Shown: one piece after another, positions 1 to 4,422 of the stretch
Numbering within the stretch: the stretch's first letter is position 1
How the letters are laid out: every line of letters starts with the position of its first letter
Assembly (NCBI GenBank): GCA_016929035.1
Contig: JAFGJP010000120.1
Location: 1 to 5,190, forward strand
Reading direction: 5' to 3'
Length of the DNA: 5,190 nucleotides
DNA from: Candidatus Auribacterota bacterium
Lineage (GTDB): Bacteria > Auribacterota > JAFGBW01 > JAFGJP01
The notes under the pieces: generated by a model
Told to the model about the DNA's origin: nothing
What the model saw: only the letters and a program-made list of their open reading frames with translations
The model's database searches: none
Made by a program: the position numbers and the translations under genes

Positions 1-236
1 GCCCGTACATAGGCAAAAGGATGGCTTGTCGAACAGATGCCGCATATCCTTTCGATAACAAATGTACTCTGGTCAAACGTCTTCATCTCTGAGAGCTTTT
101 CTATTCCGCGGTGATTCCACCCGATCCTGACATCAATGTCAACAACCTTCTCACCGTCTACGGTAAGGGTAAAAAACTCCGGCTCTTCCTGAAGCGGATG
201 ATACGGACCAATCGGAACTATTGTTCGTCTTCCCAT
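1..236 (-). CDS. Group 4 [NiFe] hydrogenase large (catalytic) subunit, EchE/HycE/NuoD family, N-terminal fragment
   Basis: This is the N-terminal 78 codons of a 49-kDa/large-subunit family protein; the rest lies beyond the left edge. The start is the ATG at 234-236, preceded by GGAG (244-247) with a 7-nt gap. HRGIEK at residues 42-47 is the family motif shared by NuoD and hydrogenase large subunits. The decisive segment is RICGICSTSHPFAY at 63-76: C65 and C68 form the first (L1) CxxC that binds the NiFe centre in hydrogenases, and true complex I NuoD lacks it. This supports a catalytic hydrogenase that interconverts protons and H2 on the cytoplasmic face of the membrane. The second, C-terminal CxxC is outside the window, so an Ehr-type relative with an incomplete metal site cannot be excluded. 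It is the last visible gene of the run, following the NuoC-like gene across a 224-bp repeat-filled spacer. Confidence 0.9.
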   Translation of the reverse strand, partial: MGRRTIVPIGPYHPLQEEPEFFTLTVDGEKVVDIDVRIGWNHRGIEKLSEMKTFDQSTFVIERICGICSTSHPFAYVR

Positions 237-243
237 CTATTCA

Positions 244-250
244 CTCCGTT
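244..250 (-). promoter_or_regulatory. Ribosome binding site of the hydrogenase large subunit
   Basis: On the minus strand AACGGAG ends 7 nt before the ATG at 236. The same 7-nt gap precedes the NuoC-like, NuoB-like and polyferredoxin genes, which supports all four starts. Confidence 0.7.
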
Positions 251-263
251 AAAAACCTGATTC

Positions 264-290
264 ACGATGCACGATGCATGATACACGATA
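264..290. repeat. 7-bp repeat array, arm next to the large-subunit start (spacer A)
   Basis: GAT recurs at 266, 273, 280 and 287, exactly every 7 bp, within units such as GATGCAC and GATACAC. Read against the reverse complement of 350-374, positions 266-290 match at 19 of 25 bases, so this arm and the one at 331-376 are an imperfect inverted pair around a roughly 40-60 bp core. The array ends about 25 nt upstream of the large-subunit ATG and leaves its ribosome binding site intact. Confidence 0.85.
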
Positions 291-330
291 AAAAACGTAA
301 AAGTATAATCTTTCCTTTCTTCCGTTTTCA

Positions 331-376
331 TCGAATATCTTGTATCCTGTATCTTGTATCTCATATCTTGCATCTG
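331..376. repeat. 7-bp repeat array, inverted arm of spacer A
   Basis: On the + strand ATC occurs at 337, 344, 351, 358, 365 and 372, a perfect 7-bp register of units like TTGTATC (minus strand GATACAA). The first 16 bases (331-346) are identical to 3578-3593 in spacer D, between other genes. Translated on the minus strand it gives low-complexity peptide of the QDTRYKI type, which I regard as non-coding. Confidence 0.85.
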
Positions 377-433
377 TTTTTTCTCTTTTCTATCTATTTT
401 AAAAATCATTTAGCGAAGCGTTCCTTCATTTTG

Positions 434-461
434 AATTTTTCACTTTTAATTTTTAATTTTT
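434..461. repeat. AT-rich 7-bp repeat array abutting the NuoC-like stop codon
   Basis: Four consecutive heptamers occupy 434-440, 441-447, 448-454 and 455-461: three are AATTTTT and the second is CACTTTT. The array runs into the TAA stop of the NuoC-like gene (461-463). It has a different base composition from the GATACAA arrays in the same spacer but shares their 7-bp register. The stretch between it and the preceding arm (377-433) is T-rich with no recognisable gene. Confidence 0.75.
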
Positions 462-934
462 TATACGCCTCTGTCACGTATCGCGTTCTTATCCCACTCC
501 TTGTAATCCCTTCTCAAGGGATAAACGCCCTCCGGCCAGTCATCTGATAAAAGAAGCCTTGTCATATTCGGATGACCGGTAAAGTCTATGCCCAGCATCT
601 CATGGATCTCCCTCTCGATCCAGTCTGCGGCCTTCATGACCGGCGTCAGGGAATCGATCACCAGATTGTCTTTTTTCAGCATAACTCTCAAAGAAATGAG
701 AAAATTGATATCTTCAAAAATAAAATGATAAAGGATCTCCATGTGATAACGATGGTCTGTCCCTGTGGCGATGTTGAACCTTGCGCCCAGGTCCTTAAAA
801 ATATACCTGGCTATATTGACAAGAGACTCCGGCCTGATGCTGATGTAAGCCCTTTTGGCCGATTTTTCAAAGACATCCGTGATATCGTCTTTGAATCTCT
901 CCTGCAAATCCTTTAGTATACTTTTCCGGTCCAT
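461..934 (-). CDS. NuoC/EchD-like 30-kDa subunit of the membrane-bound hydrogenase
   Basis: A complete 157-residue protein of the complex I 30-kDa subunit family, a cytoplasmic non-catalytic subunit that packs against the large subunit. The family signature spans about residues 104-145: ADWIEREIHEMLGIDF, then GHPNMTRLLL, then PLRRDY near the C-terminus. It is shorter than bacterial NuoC (about 200 residues) and close to hydrogenase EchD-type proteins, and it is not fused to the large subunit as in E. coli HycE. The ATG at 932-934 has a strong AAGGAG (942-947) 7 nt upstream. Only 25 bp separate it from the NuoB-like gene, so the pair is presumably cotranscribed. No cofactor-binding cysteines are present, as expected. 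Family assignment is firm; the hydrogenase rather than complex I role comes from the neighbours. Confidence 0.95.
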   Translation of the reverse strand: MDRKSILKDLQERFKDDITDVFEKSAKRAYISIRPESLVNIARYIFKDLGARFNIATGTDHRYHMEILYHFIFEDINFLISLRVMLKKDNLVIDSLTPVMKAADWIEREIHEMLGIDFTGHPNMTRLLLSDDWPEGVYPLRRDYKEWDKNAIRDRGV

Positions 935-941
935 ACTTCGA

Positions 942-947
942 CTCCTT
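942..947 (-). promoter_or_regulatory. Ribosome binding site of the NuoC-like gene
   Basis: AAGGAG on the minus strand, 7 nt before the ATG at 934, is the strongest Shine-Dalgarno match in the window. It lies within the 25-bp gap after the NuoB-like stop. Confidence 0.8.
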
Positions 948-959
948 ATGTCGAAAGGA

Positions 960-1385
960 TCATTTTTTTTCTTTAACTTTTTCTATAAGCTTGACCACAG
1001 CTGATAACATCGCCTCAGGCTTTGGCGGACATCCTGGCACGTAGACATCGACAGGAATGATCTTATCCAGAGGAACAGGACAATTATAGCTGTGGATGAA
1101 CATCCCTCTTGATAATGAACATTCGCCTATAGCTACAACAAGGCAGGGCTTGGGCACCTGCTCGTAGAGTTTTTTCAGCTTGGAAGCTGACTGCCTATTG
1201 CAGGACCCGGTGACCAGAAGAACATCAGCATGCTTGATGCTGCCGGCAAGAAGCATACCGAAACGTTCGATATCAAAGCGCGGGGTCAGACAGTCCAGCA
1301 CTTCAATATCACAGTTGTTGCAGCTCCCTGTTGAAAGGTGAAACACCCAGGGAGACTTAAGCAGTGCTCTTAATTTTATACTCAT
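960..1385 (-). CDS. Hydrogenase small subunit, NuoB/EchC/HycG family (proximal [4Fe-4S] cluster)
   Basis: A complete 141-residue protein of the complex I 20-kDa (PSST) family. It should hold the [4Fe-4S] cluster that passes electrons to or from the NiFe site. Visible ligands are C22 and C25 in GSCNNCDIE, C89 in GECS, and C119 in PGCPPKPE. C22 and C25 are spaced CxxC, as in group 4 hydrogenases, whereas NuoB of complex I has two adjacent cysteines. C62 (TGSCNRQ) sits where the family also commonly has TG(S/P)(V/C). There is no signal peptide, consistent with a cytoplasmic-facing subunit. The ATG at 1383-1385 has GAAGG at 1393-1397, 7 nt upstream. The length matches EchC/MbhJ-type proteins. Downstream the NuoC-like gene follows after 25 bp; upstream lies a 365-bp repeat-filled spacer. 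Confidence 0.95.
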   Translation of the reverse strand: MSIKLRALLKSPWVFHLSTGSCNNCDIEVLDCLTPRFDIERFGMLLAGSIKHADVLLVTGSCNRQSASKLKKLYEQVPKPCLVVAIGECSLSRGMFIHSYNCPVPLDKIIPVDVYVPGCPPKPEAMLSAVVKLIEKVKEKK

Positions 1386-1392
1386 ACGATAA

Positions 1393-1397
1393 CCTTC
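1393..1397 (-). promoter_or_regulatory. Ribosome binding site of the NuoB-like gene
   Basis: GAAGG on the minus strand is 7 nt before the ATG at 1385. The sequence around it (CGAAGGTTA) resembles the polyferredoxin gene's leader (AAAGGTTA). Confidence 0.65.
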
Positions 1398-1401
1398 GGT
1401 T

Positions 1402-1445
1402 TTAACGCAGATTCACGCAAATCTAACGCGAATTTACGCAGATAC
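1402..1445. repeat. 10/11-bp ACGC-periodic array, outer arm of the 365-bp spacer B
   Basis: ACGC occurs at 1405, 1415, 1426 and 1436, giving intervals of 10, 11 and 10 bp. The 44 bp match 2679-2722 in spacer C at 38 of 44 positions by eye, with the same 10-11-10 phasing and the same ACGCG variant in third place. The array begins about 17 nt upstream of the NuoB-like start, just beyond its ribosome binding site. Confidence 0.85.
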
Positions 1446-1471
1446 AATCTATCGATACATGATGCACGATA
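1441..1471. repeat. 7-bp repeat array, inner arm of spacer B
   Basis: GAT occurs at 1454, 1461 and 1468 (7-bp register) with a further GAT at 1441. The 12 bases 1465-1476 (CACGATAAAAAA) are identical to 284-295 in spacer A. This arm sits directly inside the outer ACGC arm. Confidence 0.75.
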
Positions 1472-1511
1472 AAAAATTCTCTCAACGTCTCTGTTCCACT
1501 TCCAAGTATTT

Positions 1512-1647
1512 GGTATTCTGTATCCTGTATCGTCCATATTCAAAAGTCCACAGTCCGTAGTCTACGAATTTACTTGTCTCTTTTTCTTTTTTCCTGATCC
1601 TCTGATATCCTGATATTCTTTATCTTGTATATTACATCTTATATCTG
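1512..1647. repeat. Core of spacer B: short arrays with 7-bp and 8-bp periods, no gene
   Basis: Several degenerate arrays follow each other. At 1512-1534 ATT/ATC triplets fall at 1515, 1522 and 1529 (7 bp). At 1545-1565 AGTC recurs at 1545, 1552 and 1559 (7 bp). At 1594-1616 CTGAT recurs at 1594, 1602 and 1610 (8 bp). At 1621-1647 ATC or ATA falls at 1622, 1629, 1636 and 1643 (7 bp). The last array has the opposite orientation to the GAT arm at 1441-1471 and can act as its inverted partner. I see no credible coding potential, RNA gene or clear promoter in the whole 1386-1750 gap. Confidence 0.7.
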
Positions 1648-1654
1648 CTTTCTT

Positions 1655-1678
1655 TTCTATCTTCTATTCTTTTTTTTG
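1655..1678. repeat. Pyrimidine tract with a 16-bp block shared with spacer C
   Basis: The sequence TTCTATCTTCTATTCT at 1655-1670 recurs exactly at 2774-2789, followed in both places by T-rich sequence. On the transcribed (minus-sense) RNA this would be a purine-rich AGAAUAGAAGAUAGAA segment. Confidence 0.65.
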
Positions 1679-1691
1679 TATATCCGCGACT

Positions 1692-1746
1692 ATCTGCGTT
1701 ACATCCTCCGGTCAAGCCGGAGGATGACATCTGCGTATATCCGCGT
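1692..1746. repeat. 55-bp repeat copy 1 (ATCTGCGT units flanking a hairpin) just after the nuoH-like stop
   Basis: This copy matches 2807-2861 at 53 of 55 positions. The differences are C1702 versus G2817 and C1742 versus T2857. It consists of TGCG/CGCG units about 10 bp apart (GCG at 1696, then 1733 and 1743, with another at 1686 just outside), interrupted by a REP-like hairpin. As the inverted counterpart of 1402-1445 it closes spacer B. It begins only a few bases after the TAA of the NuoH-like gene. Confidence 0.9.
1702..1726. repeat. REP-like perfect hairpin downstream of the nuoH-like gene
   Basis: The 10-bp arms CATCCTCCGG (1702-1711) and CCGGAGGATG (1717-1726) are perfect complements around a 5-nt loop (TCAAG). 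On the transcript the hairpin begins 25 nt after the stop codon. No U-run follows on either strand, so it does not look like an intrinsic terminator. A REP-type or mRNA-stabilising element is more likely. Confidence 0.8.
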
Positions 1747-1750
1747 TTAT

Positions 1751-2674
1751 TTACATTTTCCAAAAAGCCAGAACCACGGCCAAAATAGCTATCGCTGTCA
1801 TCGGGCCCCAGAAAAACCGGATGGCCTGGTCAATCCTCACGCGCGGGTTCGTGTTTCTTATGACCGTGATCAATGCCACGACTCCGATAAATTTCAAAAT
1901 GCCTGTTAGAATATGCCATCCGTCAAGCCGCAATCCGCCCATGAAGAGTATCATCAGCAAAAACGGAAGCGTAAAGAGTAACATATTTTTCATCAACTTG
2001 TAAATGGCCAGAGCAGGGCCGGAGTATTCAATAAGCGGGCCGCTGGTGATTTCTGTTTCCGCCTCGGCAATGTCAAAAGGAACGAGACCCAGCTTGGCCT
2101 GCACGCACAGAAGTGCCACAATAAAAGCCAGTATCCCTGAAATTTTGCCGATGATAACGCCGTTTGCTGTCTGCGATGCAATGATGTCGCCGAGCCGGAT
2201 ACTCAGGCCAGACTTAATCACAGGGACCATGATCGCCAGAATAAACGGCAGCTCATAGGCAAGAATCAGCTTCATCTCGCGAGAAGCGCCAAGGCTTGCA
2301 TAGGGATTCCTTGAAGCAAAACCTCCAAGGATAATGCTTATGGATGGAATAGTCAGAAGATAGACCACAACGATGAGATCACCGATGAATGTCTTCTGGG
2401 GCTGGAAGTTATTCATCCAGAGAATGGTGGAAACAAGAACAACTCCTGTCAGCCCAAGAACCGGAGCCATCAAAAAATTTATTTTTGTCGCCCCTTTCGG
2501 TATCAGCAATTCTTTTCCTAACAGCTTTACAATATCGATCACAGGCTGCAGCAAAGGCGGCCCGACCCTGTACTGGACCCTGGCTGTGACTTTCCTGTCG
2601 ATCCAGCTGGCCAGGAGCCCTAAAACAGCTGTCAGAAGAAAACCAAATAATGTAATGTATATTATATAGAACAT
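1751..2674 (-). CDS. NuoH/EchB/HycD-type integral membrane subunit
   Basis: A complete 307-residue protein of the complex I subunit 1 family, the anchor joining the catalytic arm to the ion-pumping membrane arm. Two family signatures are intact: DRKVTARVQYRVGPP at 26-40 and PFDIAEAETEI at 199-209, followed by SGPLIEYSGP at 211-220. The acidic loop of the second lines the proposed proton channel. I count about eight hydrophobic segments, near residues 2-23, 67-87, 97-119, 136-154, 176-196, 230-248, 254-272 and 287-304. The length fits HycD/NuoH (about 300-325). The ATG at 2672-2674 is the only plausible start: an in-frame TGA lies upstream with no ATG, GTG or TTG between, and the next Met is residue 68. 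Unlike its neighbours it has no Shine-Dalgarno sequence, because a repeat array ends within a few bases of the start. Repeat arrays flank it on both sides. Confidence 0.96.
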   Translation of the reverse strand: MFYIIYITLFGFLLTAVLGLLASWIDRKVTARVQYRVGPPLLQPVIDIVKLLGKELLIPKGATKINFLMAPVLGLTGVVLVSTILWMNNFQPQKTFIGDLIVVVYLLTIPSISIILGGFASRNPYASLGASREMKLILAYELPFILAIMVPVIKSGLSIRLGDIIASQTANGVIIGKISGILAFIVALLCVQAKLGLVPFDIAEAETEITSGPLIEYSGPALAIYKLMKNMLLFTLPFLLMILFMGGLRLDGWHILTGILKFIGVVALITVIRNTNPRVRIDQAIRFFWGPMTAIAILAVVLAFWKM

Positions 2675-2678
2675 AAAG

Positions 2679-2722
2679 TTAACGCATATTGACGCAAATT
2701 CAACGCGTATTCACGCAGATAC
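2679..2722. repeat. 10/11-bp ACGC-periodic array immediately upstream of the nuoH-like start (spacer C)
   Basis: ACGC occurs at 2682, 2692, 2703 and 2713, intervals 10, 11 and 10 bp as in spacer B, with 38 of 44 positions shared with 1402-1445. It ends 4 nt from the ATG at 2674, where the other genes keep their ribosome binding site. Its ACGCAGATACG (2713-2723) could pair with CGTATATCTGCGT at 2849-2861 apart from a two-base bulge. Confidence 0.85.
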
Positions 2723-2802
2723 GTGTTTTCTTTTTCTCCTTTATCAGTTCTTTGTTTTCTTTTTTCATCTAACTTCTATCTTCTATTCTCTTTTTTCTTC
2801 TG
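2723..2802. repeat. Pyrimidine-rich core of spacer C
   Basis: About 80 bp almost entirely C and T on the + strand (purine-rich on the transcript), including the 16-bp block at 2774-2789 shared with spacer B and heptamers such as TTCTATC/TTCTATT. It separates the two inverted arms and shows no gene or terminator. Confidence 0.55.
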
Positions 2803-2806
2803 AACC

Positions 2807-2861
2807 ATCTGCGTTAGATCCTCCGGTCAAGCCGGAGGATGACATCTGCGTATATCTGCGT
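2807..2861. repeat. 55-bp repeat copy 2 immediately after the polyferredoxin stop
   Basis: The second copy of the 55-bp unit at 1692-1746 (53 of 55 identical). The TGA stop of the polyferredoxin gene occupies 2863-2865, so the repeat starts one base downstream of it. It contains the same REP-like hairpin set between ATCTGCGT units. Confidence 0.9.
2818..2840. repeat. REP-like perfect hairpin downstream of the polyferredoxin gene
   Basis: The 9-bp arms ATCCTCCGG (2818-2826) and CCGGAGGAT (2832-2840) flank the loop TCAAG, identical to copy 1 apart from loss of the outermost pair. It starts 23 nt downstream of the stop, almost the same distance as copy 1. No U-run follows on either strand. Confidence 0.8.
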
Positions 2862-2862
2862 C

Positions 2863-3429
2863 TCAAGCTTTCTCCCATTCCCAGTGAGTCGAATGAACAA
2901 TAATGTTATTTCCTACAAGAAACGTGTTTTCGTCAAGCTCTGCATCGGCTTCTTTTAAACTGAGTGCTCCAAAAGGACATGTCTTTATGCAAAGCGGCTC
3001 GTCGTTATTGTTTCTTCTATCCAGACAAAAATCACAGTTGTGGATAAGAAACGGCACATTTTCCGGATAAATCGTTCCATAAGGACAGGCATGCGAACAT
3101 GACCGGCAGCTGATGCATCGCATATTGTGCCTGACAAGAAGCTTGTTTTTCTCCTTCTGCTGCTCCAAGGCATCCACAGGGCAGGCATTCACGCAGTGCG
3201 GCTCCTCGCACCGGCGGCAGACAAGAGCATAGGTCGCCAGTTCCGCAACAGATATGATCCCGTTATTGCCGGGCTTCTGCGGGTGATAGCAATAACTGCA
3301 CTGGATGACACACTCCTTGCACTCTCCTGTGGCACATCGATCAAGGTCAATAAAAAGCCTTTTGTCTCTCCCTTTTTCAGGTGAGAGATTCAGCTGACCC
3401 TGATGAAGCTGCTCAGCACTTGTCTTCAT
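2863..3429 (-). CDS. HycB/CooF-like polyferredoxin with four [4Fe-4S] binding sites
   Basis: A complete 188-residue cytoplasmic electron carrier with 17 cysteines, 16 of which fit the four-cluster pattern of the DmsB/HycB/HydN family. The groups are C32-C37-C40-C44; C71-C74-C79-C83 (CRRCEEPHCVNACP); C105-C108-C111-C115 (CISCRSCSHACP); and C132-C135-C147-C151 (CDFC then CIKTCP). In this fold clusters are usually completed between paired motifs. C47 is the extra cysteine. The first motif (CATGECKEC) has a four-residue first gap instead of the usual two. No Tat or Sec signal is present, so it should act in the cytoplasm. The ATG at 3427-3429 has AAGG (3437-3440) 7 nt upstream. Its position between the flavoprotein pair and the membrane hydrogenase genes suggests it wires the two; that role is inferred. 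Confidence 0.92.
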   Translation of the reverse strand: MKTSAEQLHQGQLNLSPEKGRDKRLFIDLDRCATGECKECVIQCSYCYHPQKPGNNGIISVAELATYALVCRRCEEPHCVNACPVDALEQQKEKNKLLVRHNMRCISCRSCSHACPYGTIYPENVPFLIHNCDFCLDRRNNNDEPLCIKTCPFGALSLKEADAELDENTFLVGNNIIVHSTHWEWEKA

Positions 3430-3436
3430 AATTTAA

Positions 3437-3440
3437 CCTT
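3437..3440 (-). promoter_or_regulatory. Ribosome binding site of the polyferredoxin gene
   Basis: AAGG on the minus strand, 7 nt before the ATG at 3429. It is short, but its context resembles the NuoB-like gene's site. Confidence 0.55.
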
Positions 3441-3454
3441 TGGTTTATAACACT

Positions 3455-3481
3455 GATACACGATGCAAGATGCATGATACG
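3455..3481. repeat. 7-bp repeat array, arm upstream of the polyferredoxin start (spacer D)
   Basis: GAT occurs at 3455, 3462, 3469 and 3476, a strict 7-bp register of units such as GATACAC and GATGCAA. Its first ten bases GATACACGAT (3455-3464) are the exact reverse complement of 3570-3579, so the two arms of this 171-bp spacer can pair. The core between them (3482-3560) is AT-rich with no gene. Confidence 0.85.
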
Positions 3482-3560
3482 AAAAAAATAATACAAGAAT
3501 TTTACTATTCTTTATTATCATCATATTGTTCTCTTCTTATATTCTCCTATCTTTTATCAA

Positions 3561-3596
3561 ATATCGATTATCGTGTATCGAATATCTTGTATCTGC
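3561..3596. repeat. 7-bp repeat array, inverted arm of spacer D next to the flavoprotein stop
   Basis: ATC occurs at 3563, 3570, 3577, 3584 and 3591, exactly every 7 bp. The 16 bases at 3578-3593 are identical to 331-346 in spacer A. The array ends about 5 nt from the TAA of the flavoprotein gene (3601-3603). Confidence 0.85.
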
Positions 3597-3600
3597 TTTT

Positions 3601-4422
3601 TTAATCCCAGATATTTGGAAAATCCTTGATTTCGTTATATGTAAAAACAGGGCCGTCTTTACAGCAATAATAAATACCCAGTCGGCAGTGGCCGCATTTC
3701 CCTATGCCGCAGGACATGTTTTTTTCCATGGAAAGATAGATACTCTCTTCCTGAAATCCCATTTCCAGGACTTTCATCGTCGCAAACTTCATCATGATAG
3801 GAGGCCCGCAGACAACGGCAATGCCTTTTTTGCAGTCCATCCTGACATCATCCAGGATCGTTGTCACAACGCCGACATTACCCTTCCATCCGCTGTCTGG
3901 TTTGTCAACCGTCAGCCTGAGATCCAAGTCTTTTCTTTTGGCCCATTCATCTGTTTCACTTCTGTAGACAAGCTCCCCCGGGGTCTTGCATCCGCCTCTG
4001 AAGAAGAGTTGTATAAATTCAGCGCTTCTTTCAAATAAAGAATACATCAGGCTTCTCAGCGGCGCAAATCCGCATCCCCCGCCGACAACAAGAACTTCTT
4101 TTCCCTTGAACTTGTCCAGCGGATACCCCCTGCCGAAAGGGCCTCTGAGGCCGACCGTATCGCCCTTTTTCAGCTGGTGGATTCTTTCTGTCACCTTGCC
4201 GACCTTCATGACCGTGACTTCCATCATATCTTTCACAGAAGGCCTTGATGACGGCGTGAAAGGAGCTTCTCCGACGCCGGGAATGGTCATTTCGATGAAC
4301 TGCCCTGTAGCAAAAGCTATCTCTTCCTTTGGCTTCATGCGAACAGTGACAATAGTCGGCGTCTCCTTGATGACGTCTGTCACTTCGGCTTCAACCGGTC
4401 TGTAAGGATTCGTGCTATTCAT
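3601..4422 (-). CDS. FAD/NAD(P)-binding, [2Fe-2S] oxidoreductase subunit (sulfhydrogenase gamma/AsrB/PyrK-like)
   Basis: A complete 273-residue protein of the ferredoxin-NADP reductase superfamily, the type that exchanges electrons between NAD(P)(H) and iron-sulfur partners. The N-terminal FAD barrel covers roughly 1-100. GEAPFTPSS at 51-59 resembles the flavin motif of sulfhydrogenase gamma/AsrB proteins, and GPFGRGYP lies at 94-101. The nucleotide-binding half has GGGCGFAPLRSL at 114-125 and CGPPIMM at 205-211. Near the C-terminus C238, C243, C246 and C254 (CGIGKCGHC, then a Cys before KDGPVF) form the PyrK-type [2Fe-2S] site; C253 is an extra neighbour. NADH versus NADPH preference cannot be read. 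Its ATG lies inside the preceding gene with an 8-nt overlap, pointing to translational coupling; AAGG at 4433-4436 is 10 nt upstream. A stand-alone AsrAB-like pair is the alternative, but the hydrogenase genes downstream favour an electron-entry module. Confidence 0.92.
   Translation of the reverse strand: MNSTNPYRPVEAEVTDVIKETPTIVTVRMKPKEEIAFATGQFIEMTIPGVGEAPFTPSSRPSVKDMMEVTVMKVGKVTERIHQLKKGDTVGLRGPFGRGYPLDKFKGKEVLVVGGGCGFAPLRSLMYSLFERSAEFIQLFFRGGCKTPGELVYRSETDEWAKRKDLDLRLTVDKPDSGWKGNVGVVTTILDDVRMDCKKGIAVVCGPPIMMKFATMKVLEMGFQEESIYLSMEKNMSCGIGKCGHCRLGIYYCCKDGPVFTYNEIKDFPNIWD

Noticed and set aside
413..419. GCGAAGC, a sequence known to form a very stable DNA mini-hairpin
   Set aside because: It is a single 7-base occurrence in AT-rich DNA with nothing else to suggest function; chance is sufficient.
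218..547. Overlapping small open frames on both strands (218-409 minus, 221-547 plus)
   Set aside because: They are translations of the 7-bp repeat arrays in spacer A, giving QDTRY-like low-complexity peptide. They overlap real genes and have no supporting features.
1386..1750. CRISPR array in the repeat-rich spacer
   Set aside because: Repeats are 7-11 bp, degenerate and contiguous, with no regular 30-bp repeat and unique-spacer pattern and no cas gene.
1625..1909. Plus-strand open frame of 94 codons
   Set aside because: Its first half is repeat DNA and its second half is antisense to the nuoH-like gene; no family resemblance.
461..2674. Respiratory complex I (nuo operon)
   Set aside because: The CxxC ligands in the large subunit, the CxxC spacing in the NuoB-like protein and the HycB-like and beta/gamma neighbours all point to a group 4 hydrogenase.
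1702..2840. The CCTCCGG hairpins as intrinsic terminators
   Set aside because: Neither copy is followed by a U-run on either strand, and termination there would split what looks like one complex; a REP-like role fits better.
3526..4038. Plus-strand open frame of 170 codons
   Set aside because: It is mostly antisense to the flavoprotein gene, which has strong motifs on the minus strand; its start lies in repeat DNA.
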